Source: Acanthornis magna (Eukaryota; Chordata; Aves; Passeriformes; Acanthizidae). Taken from it: DNA of 64,000 nt. How positions within the stretch are numbered: position 1 is the first letter of the stretch; the number at the start of each line of letters is the position of its first letter. The position numbers were made by a program, and so were the translations under genes. Where the stretch lies: NCBI GenBank assembly GCA_036785705.1, contig JAWUZG010000332.1:1178001-1242000 (forward strand), in the 5' to 3' direction. The notes beneath the pieces were generated by a model. That model saw only the letters and a list, made by a program, of their open reading frames with translations, was not told where the DNA came from and ran no database searches. This document shows positions 1-13,006 of this stretch, piece by piece.

Positions 1-2550
1 CTTGAACTATGGATCTTAGGCTTCCTAACTTGATGCTATATTTCATATAATTTATGCAGTTTGTCAGTCTTCTGTATGGCAGTTCTTTCACATGTTTGTG
101 GCTCCTCTCTGTTTGCTGAGAGCTTTCAAGAAGCATTCCTTCTGCTCCCTCAATCAGCTAGCAAAAGATATTTGCACTCATCTACTGAATTCTACTCCAT
201 GCACACCTCTCTTTACAACTGAGCTCTAAGTATGGTTTTTCAACCAGTCCTACCCTCAACTTTTTCACAATTTCCTGTATCTGCGGTTTACTTCTGAAAT
301 GGCACATGAGATAGAGTGGCAAGACTTAATAAAGCAGAATATATGATATTTACTGTGTGTCTGCTATGCAGACAGTTTTCTCACAGAAGGTAATTACCTC
401 TCAGAATTTACTTAAGCAGGTTGGTTTTTTCTCCTCTGCTGCTGAACTTACACTTTCTTTTTCCCGAGTGGTGTTTCTGAACTAACAGGCCCCTTCCTAC
501 TCAAACAACTGTGGAGAACCTGCGAGCACTTCTAGAAGGGCATAGACACAAGACAGAGGCACAATCCCATCTGTCTGGGGACACGAAATGGAAGCCTTTG
601 TGTACCCTCTGTGACAATGCTCTGTGTCACTCACATGTGAGCGGCCCAAGCTGCTCTAGTCTGCTCTGCAGAGCTGAGACAGAGAGCACAGCTCAGCAGA
701 GTGGCTGTGGTGCTGAATTGGCTCCACTGAGGAAAGGTTGGTGCTCTCACTGCAGAGTTACAGCATCCATTGCTCACTGCCCAAAGCCTTCCCAGCTTCT
801 CCAGTGGCACAGTTCGAGGTGCCAATGCTGCCAGGCAAATGTGGACATCAGAGCAGAAATGTGGGCTGGGTATTGGACTCTCACTCTTTTACTCCGTGTG
901 CCATTTGGTGACATCAAATTTTCTGTTACTTTCTGGTAATTTTGTCATCCATCACAGGGTTTTTTTAAGTCAAAGCAGTCAGTCTTCTGGCTTAAGGTCC
1001 TTTACCATTTTATATCTTTTTTGATGCCAGTCTCACAACCATACACACATCCAACAAAAGAACACATCCTTATGCTGTAGCTGAGTTGTGCCTAGACAGC
1101 AGAGACTAACGTTTTTAAGAATTATTACTTGCAGAAGGACTATATATTTTGCATTTCTTTGCATCTGGGATTAATACGGTGATGAACTAATTTTTCATTT
1201 GACAAATGAGAAGATTAATTTACAAGCAGTATGGCTGGAATCCTTTTTCAACAAAATATCAAGAGTGGTAACATGTTCAGTTAGCATCATTCGCTAGTGG
1301 CAATTTGAACTTTGAATTTCAAGTTCAGCTATAACTTTTCACGAAATTAGTTAGCTGAAAACCTGTGTCATGATTAAATATTATTGTTATTTCAAAGAGT
1401 TACAAAACATGATGGTCAGACACGTGACAGAAACCTTTGAAAATATACTTAGAAACCTTTAAAAAGATACCAAAGTGATGACATTGGTAAAGTCTGTCAA
1501 TAAATAAAATCCTGTTTTAAACATCCCTGGGACACATTTGTCTTTCTGGACACTTGATAAAGTCTACACATTAGAACATAACTAACAGTGAACTGCCAGT
1601 GACACATTTCCAAGTTGCTCGCACTAGTATTTGTAGATATTTGATTCACTGAACTAAAATTTAGAGTATGGTTTTTGAAACCTTTTCAACTAAAAAGTGA
1701 TGGAATGACCTTTCCCACTAAAAATAAATTTAGGCACAATAAGGCTAGTTTCTTTTTATCTAACTAACACTGAATGTTGAGATAAGTATGATTTGCAAAT
1801 TTCATTCAGGCTTCTATTTCTCTTAAATGAATTCAACAAGAGCAGCAGAAGAAAATTTCACACTTTATTTAATTTTTTCCATTGCCATATTCTGCAAAAA
1901 TTTTATATCGTCTTTTACAGATAGGAGACTTACTTTAGACTATGAAATTTATATTTGGTCTACTTTTGGCTAAGTTATTCAGATCACAATAACTTTTGGC
2001 TGCTCAACAGAAGTTACCCAAGACAATAATATGAACCTATTCTGAAAATATGCTTATGGAAATTCCCAAATTTTGGTCTTTTTCTTGGGACAAAATACTG
2101 AATAATTTGATAGCCACAGTCTGACAAAAACATTTTCTCTTTTTAATATTTTTTTTAATATCCTGCTGGTATATGTTCTTGATGTCTGTTTAGAAAACAA
2201 TTAGCTGTCTTCTCAACTGACATTCTGATATAACAACCAGAATGAAATAAATCCTATACAGGAATCCACACTGTGTCTAAATCCTGACAGTACCCTGCAA
2301 TCACTCACAGGAAATTGCAGTCTTTACAATGTCCAGATCCTGTCCCAATTTTGAATTAAAATTCTGAATGATAATGTAAACCCAACTGAAACAAGGACTT
2401 GCTTTTAGGAATTCTTTCCTAATTCTCAATATTTTGTCTTGTATGATTAGGAAAAATGTAACTCTGTTTTGACTGGATACTTATAGGTTTAGCATACATG
2501 TACTTTACATGTGCTATTAGTAGTTTTTAATTTTTAAAAGCTATTTCATT
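1..2550. other. non-coding AT-rich stretch
   Basis: No gene is recognised here. The longest open frame (511-939, plus strand) begins at a GTG and its translation is rich in Cys, His and Ser with no domain I know, as expected of translated non-coding DNA. I see no tRNA, no interspersed repeat I can name and no long tandem repeat. The stretch is dense in short A and T runs. Confidence 0.75.
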
Positions 2551-2558
2551 AATAAATT

Positions 2559-2579
2559 GGGGTGGGGGTGAGGGTGGGG
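2559..2579 (+). other. G-quadruplex motif
   Basis: Four G runs of 4, 5, 3 and 4 bases are separated by loops of 1, 3 and 1 bases, which fits the canonical intramolecular G-quadruplex pattern with very short loops. It stands alone in strongly AT-rich surroundings. Whether it folds in the cell, or matters, is not shown by the sequence. Confidence 0.8.
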
Positions 2580-2580
2580 A

Positions 2581-5500
2581 AGATAATATCTCCAGATATA
2601 GTACAGATTTAAATATACGAGATGTAACCATATCCAGATGTGCTGTCCATGATCTGCAATGGTAGATTATTGACGATCAGATTATTGATCTGCTGTGGAA
2701 GGAAGGGCTGTGTGTCCATGGGATCTGTTGTCCCACACCTTGCTCCAGGCAGGGATGATCTGACCTGTGTTGCTCAGATCACTGCAGAATTTTCAGTAGA
2801 TGCTGAGGAGCTGATTGTTGTTTCAAAATATCACCTGCTCTTTGTCCACATGGTAATGATGTAAAGGTGAGCCTTTCTTTTCTCCTTTGGCTGGAAATAG
2901 AACACGTTTCCTTGATTCTGCTTGTTTGCATAGCCCTCTTCCACTTTCTGTGTATTCTGAATGCTCAGCCATCAGCAAAGTGTAAATTGGAAGCGCAGGT
3001 TTGGTTTTAATTTGCAACATATCCTAAGGTGTTCCATTTAAAGAAAACAGTTTATTTCTTTGCCCTCACCTGTTTATCTGGGCAGGAATTTAATTTGAAA
3101 AGACATAAAAGTTCAGTGAAGGAAAGAAAAAAGGTTTAGGCAAGAGGTCTCTGTGTCATAAGGTTTTCATTTTCTTTCCATCCTTTCTCATGAAAATTTG
3201 GAGGCTTCTTTGATATTTATAAAGTTTTAATTTACATTTGTAATGAAAAGGAAGTTAATTAATGAGTTTATTGACATCTATTTTATTTGTCCCAGCCTCT
3301 ATTACATCCAGAATGGTGACCATCATTACTTGTAAAACCAAAAAAAGCTGAAGTGCAGATCAGCTCAGATGATTCTCAGTGAAATGCTGCCTTCTGCAGG
3401 AGCTGCATATTGGCAGGCAGGACAATGGTAGAAAACAATTTTCCTTTTAGAAAATATAATTTTAGGGAAAAAAAGAAGTTTAGCAAACAGACACAAAACA
3501 AAACAAAAAGCCTGCAATTACTATGCTATTGAAAATTTGTCAAGCTGTTTACAAATAGTTCATACAGAGGTTTCAAAGGTAATGTCAGCCCACTCCAGCA
3601 TTGACCAGTGAGTCAATATCTGCTTTCTTTGTAAGAATAAGTGATTAGCTTCAATCCTTAGTGTTTCAGTTTCATGTTATTAGTAAGCAGGCAAAAATTT
3701 GTTTTCAGAACCATCCCTTGTTAGTGATGAAGATAATCTGTACTAGAATTTCTTGCTCAACTTCAAATTATCATAACAACTGGTAATATTTATGTAACAT
3801 AGTGTAGCATTTAGTTTTAGGAAGGCATGAACATCACAAAACATTTAAAATGGGAGGAATACAGCAACAAGAAATTTTAGTTACTGGTAATGACACATCA
3901 GCCAGAGCATTGCATATATACCTTTCAAAAATACCTCTGGTAATTTGCTTTTCCCACTTTGAGACAAATACTTCTTGTCCTCACAAGATGACTGAGAAGC
4001 CAAGGGTCCATTTCTCCCTGGAAAATAAGCAAAGCAACTAAAGAAGAAAAATAAATCTATCTCCAAATCTCTTTTCATAATTCTTACTGACTTCAAAGTC
4101 CTGGGAATACAAAAAAAAATAATAAATCTAGCGTAGTGATTGGAAGTGCATTGTGCAGAACGGCATGAGATCTGAGGGTAATTTAAATAAGGCTAATACA
4201 ATTCAGGGTAAAAAAGCATGGGAAAGTTGTTTGCTGTAGCTTATGTCCTGTTTTCATTCTCATTCCATGCCAAGCCAATTCTCCTGATGAACATAACGGA
4301 GAAGTTATTTGTGCCAGTATTCACAATTTTTATAACAGAAACCAAGTGCCAGTTCTTCTTGAATATGAGGAGAAATAATTCATAATGCCTTTGTCAGATT
4401 ATTGGAATACATACATATGTATTATAGCAGCAAATGTAGTTGCAAAAATTGAAAAATTGTCGCAAGTACCAAGAGACTCATAAATGTTAAGAAGAAAATT
4501 CAATTGTCTCCAGCATTCAGATTTGAGAAAACCCACTGCAAATTTGCCATCATGCCTAGAGATCAAAGGGTGTCCTTGTCATTTTTCAGAATTAATCACA
4601 GGATCTTGACTCACTTCTAAAATAATTCTATGAAAAGAGGGAAACTTTGCCAAAAGTACATTTATTTTTATATGTAAGCATTACAAGCTTGAATTTAAAC
4701 TTTAAGTGTCATTATAGAGAGGTTGACTAGAATTTATCTCTACCAATAGATTGATTGACTGATTGGCTTGACAGTGCGTGGCCAGTTTTGTGCTAACAAA
4801 AAGTGTCTGGCCCAAAAAAAGTCATAATGGAAAAGAGAGAAGACAAGACTAGGAGGCTAAGGTGGAAGAAATACTAAACCTGGGATAAATAGAATTCTAG
4901 ACCCAGAAGAGTCTTCTGGATTGTTTTGCTGTGGTGTGGTGTGGATTTTTGTGTAATAATGAGAGCTGCTCCACTACAGGGAGGGAAACTTGGAAGAAAA
5001 ATAATATATAAAGGGAATAATGCTGGGGAAAAAGAGAATATATAAAATGAACTTAAGATAGTCAATTGAGAAGAAAAAGAGCAATCCAATCATCTTCGTA
5101 AGAGAAAGTTCATTCAGAACCTGAAAAATTTCTCTTTACAGACATAGATTTGTAAATTATAAACCTATTTATAGGGAAAATAATATGTATTTTTCCCTAA
5201 TACTGCAAATACTCAGCTATGGTATGTCAACAACATGTAAACATTAAGATTTTTCTTGTTATTAAATTTAAATTACTTTCCTTAAGTAATTGATCAATTA
5301 ATTTTGAAGCAAGGCACAGTCCTGAAAATGGAAGTCTTTTATAGATAGCTTATGATCACAACTAGAGGTAAAACACAGTGATTTCCCTATTTACTGGATT
5401 ATTGGCTGAGCTCTTGTATCAGCAAAACAAATTAATTCATTCTTTACTTGTTTGGGGCTGTGGGGTTGGTGTTTTCTGGTTTATTTTGTTTTTGAGAGAG

Positions 5501-8500
5501 CGAGCACATGTCTGTTGTGTGTGCCTGGTAAATGAAATGAGCAGGACACAAAGCAGCTCCGTGCTCTTTGCACCCTGAATCTGAAGCGCTGGGTATTGTT
5601 TTGGGTAACGCAAACAGCAAATGAAAAAAGATCACAATTATTGTTAGAGTTGTCCTTAGTTGTTTCTCATCTTTTGGAGTTCACAGCTCTAGCCTTAGCA
5701 TTTTCTTTTTCTCTTGTGTTTTTAGCAATAAAAGTGATCCTAACTACAACTCACACTTCTTTGGGTTCTAAGCCTTGCTTACCTTTACTGTGCCACTGAT
5801 ATTTTTCTCCCACAACTGTACAAAGATGTTCACATGCATAATGAAAGGATAATTATAAACTTCACATAGAGTTTTCATTTCTGAGGCTAAGTATTTTCAG
5901 AGCCAGGAGGTACCATGAGTGCTTTATGATTACATTTACCAACAGCATGACAACATACACTTCAGTGTATTCAAAGGAAAACATAATCAGGTAGCCAAAG
6001 GAGGACAATTATCTTTCATACTAATTGGCAAGTTCCTTTCAACCTTTAATTAACTGTGAATTTTCAATGGGTCTGAATACTCTTGTTAGGTTTCTTGCTG
6101 GTAGAAGGTCATGGAAATATCTTTTCTCTTGATCGCACAGATGCAGTATAAATAAAATATAGGTGCATATACAATATATAAGGTCATAATTCTCATCTGC
6201 ACTTTGAAGTGCATAAAGTATGAAAATCTTACTCTGCTGAAAGCACTGGTGCTGCCAGGAGTTTTTACTTGTAGCTTCAAAAGAAAATTCAAATGGATTT
6301 TGCATTCTTAGTTTGTTTCTCTTGGCACATTTTTGATACAATCAGCAGCAGTTACTTGAAAGGCTCAGAACTGATTAGCATAGAGCCTAATACGCTTTCT
6401 TTAGATGCCATCCTAGAGAATATTCCCTGCAGAGCAGAGGTTAAGATGCACAGAAGAAACAAAACGCTGTTCTCCTGAGTGCTGAGTTATTCAGCATTCT
6501 AGAGACTGCTTCCTCTAAGACATGGTACTCCCTTTTGGTGGGTGGTTTGTTAGCAAAACCAGTAGAAATGCTACATTTTCGAAAGATTTCTACCAGATTA
6601 TCTCTGCAACCAGGTATCTCACAGTGCAACGTGTTCACACGCATTTCTCACATAGACTGATGTGTTCTGTAGCCATAAATAAAACATCTAGGAAATAGTG
6701 GCTGGGAAAAGGGGTGAGAAAAGAAATGGTTTGGATCAAACCCCCTTGTGGCACAGCATTTTGCAGGGTACAGGCAGAAGCAATAAGCAGGACCTCAGAC
6801 CATTCATTCACATGAGTTACATTGATTTGTTTCCTGATGAAATGAAACAGGTACCAAAGCAATCTACATTGTGCATGGGATGGGGAGCTTCTGGTTTCCA
6901 GCCTTGGGCAGCTGCCACTGAAAAGGCAATGGGGAATCCTGGCACTGGTTTTTGGGTCCGCAGTATCCACCTTGTCTTGTGATTGACTTTTGCACTTTGT
7001 TGTGCTCTTTGCTTTCACACTGCAGTCTCACTATGCAGCTGACTGTGTTTTCCTATCTCTGTTACAGGTAAATACTTCTAGAAATAACTTCTGTATACTT
7101 TTAAACCCTTTTTCCTAGTCAAGTGCTACCTCTGAGATGCCTTGTTCCTTGTTTGAAGCATCATTCACCTATGCATCTTCTGTTGTCTTGCACCAAATTG
7201 TTTGCAGTATCCCATTAGCAGCAATCAGGTGACCAGAGCTTTGCATTAGTGAATTGTTGTGATTACGTGAGGCGTAAGGAAGAGGATATGTGCAGTCTGT
7301 TACCCAAATTGCCATTTTTAACAGAATCACCCAGACATTTGGGGGCAAGAGAGATTGCCCAGTGTAAAACATAGTAGAATGCAATTCTGTAAAAGAAAAG
7401 TTAGAAGTCAGAATAACCTTGGCTTCTTTTTGTCTTTCTAAACACATCCAAAGTCTTAGCTCTTCTTACTTCGGTCTCAGGTACTGTGTGCATAACCTGG
7501 CAGAATTAACTGATGAAGCCCTATGACTTCTCTATATTTGATAAAAACCTATTTTCATAGAGAAAGAACATTAGCTAGGCAGTACAAGAACTCAATGGCA
7601 AACTGGTTCCTGAATTGCTGTCATGGAAAAATTGGCGCTACATTCCTCCATGTTGAGTAATGTCAGGGATAGTGTTGACAGTAATTTTACAGAATGAAGA
7701 CTTTTGTAGGATATTTTGTTTCCGCAAAGTATCATATCTTTATAAATCGATGGATTTTTATGTTTTGGGTTTTTTTAAAATCCTGATAATGCCTTATCAA
7801 AAATGAGAGAAACAAAAGATTTTTAATAAAATAGAGTTCTGACAACATTTTAACTTGCATGTGTAGTTTAAAAGAAAGGCGTAGAGCATAGCAAATCTGG
7901 CATTACTGACTGTATGTTGCTTTTGTTTAAAATATGACTTATTCAGAAAATCTTAAAGGACTGTTAACGGTCACTCAGTCCTCTCTTCCTTTGGAATCAG
8001 GGCTATTTTTTGGAAAGTATTTAGTGTACTAAGAGACAAATGGCTCACCAAGGTCATCTGTGGAATCTGTATCTTAGACCTGCAAAAATCGAGTGATGTC
8101 ACCTGATGCTATTTGTGATCCTCATCGTGCCAGCAGCAGTCACAGAGGTAATGGATGTGGAGCAGTCCCAGTAGAGACATATGCTGGGATATAAAGAAAA
8201 AAAGTGATTCCATCAAGAGAAATACAACATATTACAAAATTACATACTGAGTGAATGAGATCTTTTACTCATAGGTGAATGAAACACTGTGCCTTGCAAA
8301 TAGCATATCTTCTCAGCAGTGGATTAGGAAGGAGCAGTCATTCTCACTGGAACCCTAGAGAGGGGAAAATAAAACATTTTCAGAAATTGCTAAATTTGCT
8401 TTCCTCGATTTCATGTGATATGACAGACCAGATTATTTTGGCTGTTCTCATATTGATGATTGTCTTTCCTTACAAGTAGTTCCACTAAAAATATAAGATT

Positions 8501-11500
8501 ATTCACTTAGGCAAAAAGCATTTTCAAAATTCCAGGCAGACATACAAGTAGGAAGAATTTGTCACCACTTAGCAGCATTATTTTACAGTCTTTCCTCTAA
8601 AAAGAGTGTAAGATGCTTTAGGACTCTGACTGCTGGGTTGTAACCAATATGAACCTCTTTATCAGAAGTTGTACTTCTTTTTCAAACAGCTTTTCAAAAT
8701 AAACCCACAGAGATAGTGCACAAAATATTCTTGCATGTCCAAGGTAGTGTGTAGGCTGATTGCTGTGGTGGTTCAGTGGAACACTCGTGTGGCTGGAGAC
8801 CTCTGCACTGGCCTTGGGGGGAAAGATTTGCCCAACCTTTGTGTGAGCCTCCGTGGGTGCTCTGATTGTATTACTTTGCTGCATTTGAAAGGCTCAAACC
8901 ATAGCCACAACACTCATTCTTTCCCTAGACATTTAGCAAAATAGGACTGTGTGGAACAAGTTCATCCACTTCCAAGAACAGGAATATCTGCCCCTTATAA
9001 ATTCCTTGCAAGGAAATAGAGCACATGTCCTTGAGGGACTGATAAGCTCTGTTTCTAATGATAACTATTGCTCCTATAGATCTGAGAATGAAGAATTTTT
9101 TTGCAATCTTGACTAGTGATATCATTATTTTACATGGCAACAATTAGGTCAATTTTTTTACTTTCTTCCCAGATAAATAATTTCAAATGGTAAAGATCAT
9201 CATTTTATCTCAAAAGTAGTTGTACTTATGAAATCAAAGATAAGTCTGTAAGCAAAGTGTAATACAGCCTAAAGTAAAGAACTGGATCTAATTTAGCAAT
9301 TAGATTGATTTTATAATTTGGGGGCAAAAAGAAGAAACCTTTAAACCTTTAAAATTAAGGATCCATTTTTTATGGATTTGCTTTACCTTTCCCTTTTAGA
9401 GAAGTGATTATACTTTTGCTGCAGGAAGCATCAAGCACCAGGTCAAAAACCACCAGGAGGTTGGGTTTGCTTTTCTTCTAGTCCGTGTTTAAGGGCTTGA
9501 ATGTTGTGAGATAATCAAGTGATCATTAGAGCTGTTTTCTTTTGCCTGTCACTCTAAAAAACTGGCTGAGAGTGCTGCAAAATGCAGGTGCAATCTGAAA
9601 ATTAATGAATTATAAGGATTGGCAGTGATGGTTTGTGAGGCATCATTTGCTCGTTATGCCTGCGTTCATGTGCTTTGTTCCAGCTTGCTGTCTGCCTCAG
9701 AAGCATTCTCCCTCATTGTTCCATTTTCAAAGAATCTCCTCAAAGTAGAACTTCTTCAATTTTCTTTGGAAGGAGCCCACTTCTGTTATGTAGAAGTAGC
9801 TATTGTCCTGAAGGGAAAGATTATTTCAAGATGCTAATTGCTAGATGGGAAGCATCTTTCTTTTAGCAAAGCACGTTTTCAGCTTCACAGGTGCTTCTTC
9901 TACATAAAGGTAAAACTCCACCACTTTTCCCACTGTTACTTCAATCTCACATGGTTGATCAAATCTAGGACAGGAATCACTGTATTTTCATACTTCTATT
10001 TTATGTCATCAGCTCTAGAAAGCTAAGAAGCAAAGTTTCAAAGCCTAGAATTTGTGCCAAGTTATTCCTGCAGTTTGAGGATTTTACTAACTGCTACTCA
10101 AGTATATCAGGACATAGAATTCATTACTTTTTCTTTATTATCCCATCTCCCCTGCTGCTTTAACCCACAGATCCCATCTTTCTCTGCAGACCTACAAGCA
10201 CTAGAACCTCTTGTCAGCAGTTGAGCCTGGCAGACAATCACTGAAGTTTTCACTCCAACTCAATATTATGCTTGTAATAAGCAAGCACAAACCACAGAAG
10301 TCGTTGGAGGAAATAAGATGTTGACATGTTCAATTTCTGATAAAAAATAGCTGTTTATGAAGAAGACCAACAATATTCGGAGGAGACTGAGTGTTACCAT
10401 ATATTTTGAAGATTATGAAGTTATTAAGTTCTGCTAAACTTTCCTAAGCTCAAAGGTAGACAGAAAATTCACCAGCATTGGCGAATGTCTTTTCCTTCAC
10501 AAGCACAGAGATCTTGGAGAAATAGAAATGTTTCATTCTTCTGGTTTCATTGCACCCTCATCTTCTGGGTTTTGCCTTTTCCCTATGCAGGAAAAACAGC
10601 TGGGTTTACAAACTGAATCTTTGGTACAAACAGGAAAATGAATTAAATGTATTTTGTAACATATACCTATTGTGGTCAGTAATGTTGATGGTTCAAAGCA
10701 AAGAATTAGCATCTTAGATCAAACAGGTGAATGGTGTTTATGATATGAGAGCATATAGTTTTATTTAACCTCTCTTCCATACCTGTTTGATGCAGCCTCG
10801 TGCTCTTCTGTATTATAGGTGGCTCACCAGTTTTGTTGTTTTTCTTTTCTTTCCCCCAAGAGTAAGAAATATTACGACACTCTACAGTGTTGTTTTCAAA
10901 CAACATTTTTGGATGTTTTCAGAATTTCAAGGTTGTGCATTTTTACTACTTTAACTGAACCGCAAGTGCATCCTCTCACTTGGAATTCCTGATCTAGGGT
11001 AAACATGATTTCATTTCTTTCTTAGAGGTTTGCCTGCCAGAGGTGATAGTATATAAATGTTATTTGTCAGCAGAGCACAGGAGCTTGAGAACAGTGTTGA
11101 ACAGTTAAAGCTGCTCAGACACAGTTCAGTTTGGTCTCACTTTCCATTTATAGATGTAGTCAGTCTCCCGACAAAGGCCAGAGATGGCAGAATATTATAA
11201 AAATTTAGAAGATTTGTTTGCATAAAGACCAAAAACCAAGATGCCTTGGGTGCTATGACTCTCTCAGGGGTTTCCTTTTCATATTTAATTTCTTCCTGTC
11301 TACAGACAATTTTGAACCAACACATTTTCCTTGCAATGTTTTCTCACTGTCATTAGACAGCACAGAAAGTTGTCGGGTGTTTTGATCAACAGAACTATGC
11401 TGCTTTTCAGGGTGTTATGAAAATACTTCCCTTTATCTTGTTGACCTAATGGTATTTATCTAAGTGCTTTGAATCATTTTTGCCATCAATTTATATGATA

Positions 11501-12060
11501 AGTGCTTTGGTGCCGGAACTGCCTGTGTCTATATGATTGTATAATGCCTATACATTAGAGGAGAGGCCATTATGTGTTAGCCAGGCATTTCTGAGCCTCA
11601 GCTGATTTGCCTGGAGAGTGCAAAGCTGTGAGCATATTCTCTTAAACAAGTACTTGCAAACATCACATATTCAGAATGTTTAAATCAGGCTAAGGTATGG
11701 CAGAAATGTTAGGGGCTTTATGCCATCATTCTTCTCTAATTGTGAATTAGAAACGCCTATTAGGAGAATAAGCTTCCAAAACCTTATACATGAAAAAATC
11801 TTCGGTTGGGTTGCCAAAAAAAAAGAGAGCTTTCAGCTGTATAGAATTTTACAAAGAAAATGAAAAGAAAATCCAGAGACGGGAGACCACACTACTGCAG
11901 TCTTTGAACGCAAAATGGTGCTGGTGCCAGACTTCCCCAGCTCACAGTGCCAAACTGGCACTCGCTGTAATCCTCCCCTTTCCTAGCATTACACTCAGCA
12001 GTCAAAAAAACCTGGAATGAGTGGAAAGTGTTGATTTATCTCTGGGGAAGTCCGATGCCA
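2581..12060. other. non-coding AT-rich stretch
   Basis: About 9.5 kb without a recognisable gene or named interspersed repeat. Open frames are all about 130 codons or shorter and overlap on both strands, which is the background expected of AT-rich DNA. The region from 2640 to 2866 has a short open frame that ends in TAA just before a GTGAGC, so it does not work as an exon. A 14-base perfect palindrome lies at 5287-5300. Confidence 0.7.
5287..5300. other. 14-base perfect palindrome, TAATTGATCAATTA
   Basis: TAATTGATCAATTA reads the same on both strands and places two TAATT homeodomain-type half sites in inverted orientation. A dimeric homeodomain site is possible, but a palindrome of this length is expected by chance a few times in a window this size. 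Confidence 0.35.
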
Positions 12061-12066
12061 ACATTT

Positions 12067-12213
12067 AAAGGGAGGATAAGGAGGATGAAATTGTGAGGGA
12101 AAACAGAAGGAAGAAAGGAAAGGGGAATAGAAAAGAGAAGGAAAGGAGAAAATGAGATAAAAACACATACAAAGGAGTGGAAAAGCATATGAAAAAGAGA
12201 TAATAGAAAATAA
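12067..12213 (+). repeat. purine-rich (GA-rich) low-complexity tract
   Basis: The plus strand is nearly all A and G from about 12067 to 12160 and stays A-rich to about 12213, with recurring GGAAA, GAAAGG and GGAG words. It lies about 640 bases before a long pyrimidine (TTTCC) array, so the two tracts are partly complementary in the same strand. No gene is seen. Confidence 0.75.
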
Positions 12214-12216
12214 TAT

Positions 12217-12847
12217 TCACTATGGAAGGAACAAAATTAAAGGTTTGTTATCAATTCCTACTGTGCATAAAAACAGCATCTTGTTTCAGAGTCATTTTCC
12301 ATCCCAAGTACTCAAATACTTGTAGAAAGCAGAGATTCCCTTGGCAAAATTTCCCCATTAAGTTATACCCTAAGTGACCTAAGCAAAAGACTTGGCTTTT
12401 TTGTAAAACATCTGTTAGAATGATGCCTTTCACACACAGTGTTGAAAGTCTAGAAGAGTAAAACAAAAACAAGACACGCACACACAAACAAAAATCAAAA
12501 ATAAAATACCCTTGCATGAAAAATATAGAGGTTGCTCCTCTCTAAATGTGATCACCAAAGCAAACGGAATTGCAAGGACAGTCGTGTTTGGACTACAGAG
12601 ACTGATTGTCTAAGGACATGTGGCCAGCACAGGAAACTGCTCCCAAACAGGACAGACATAAATAGGATTTTCCTGGGATGCAGCATTATTGTTTAGTGGG
12701 ACAGGTGAAAAGCTTCAGTAAGAACATCTCACATGTTGCTCCACAGCTCAGCACTCACACTTGGGTGCAAAGAAGCCAAGTATGAGCTCACAGAAACCAT
12801 CTGCAATCTCTGCTGGTTTTTGCTGAGTAACAAATTCACTTATCAAT
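12217..12847. other. non-coding stretch before the TTTCC array
   Basis: No gene is recognised. A small CA-rich patch (about 12474-12488) is present. Open frames that appear to enter the next repeat from here owe most of their length to that repeat. Confidence 0.7.
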
Positions 12848-13006
12848 CTTTCCTTTCCTTTCCTTTCCTTTCCTTTCCTTTCCTTTCCTTTCCTTTCCTT
12901 TCCTTTCCTTTCCTTTCCTTTCCTTTCCTTTCCTTTCCTTTCCTTTCCTTTCCTTTCCTTTCCTTTCCTTTCCTTTCCTTTCCTTTCCTTTCCTTTCTTC
13001 CTTCCT
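12848..13006. repeat. (TTTCC)n pentanucleotide microsatellite, about 30 copies
   Basis: The five-base unit TTTCC runs without interruption from about 12848 to 12997 and ends in a degenerate TTCCTTCC. Three units make 15 bases, so both strands stay open and give meaningless Phe-Leu-Ser-Phe-Pro or Lys-Gly-Lys-Glu-Arg repeats. The strand separation is complete: pyrimidine on plus, purine on minus, with mirror symmetry, which is the composition known to favour triplex (H-) DNA. Length polymorphism between individuals is likely. Confidence 0.98.

Noticed and set aside
511..939. 142-codon plus-strand open frame
   Set aside because: Starts at GTG, overlaps other frames on both strands, has no domain and lacks exon signals.
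2640..2866. 74-codon frame followed by a GTGAGC donor-like site
   Set aside because: A stop codon lies just before the donor-like site and the upstream AG is not preceded by a pyrimidine tract.
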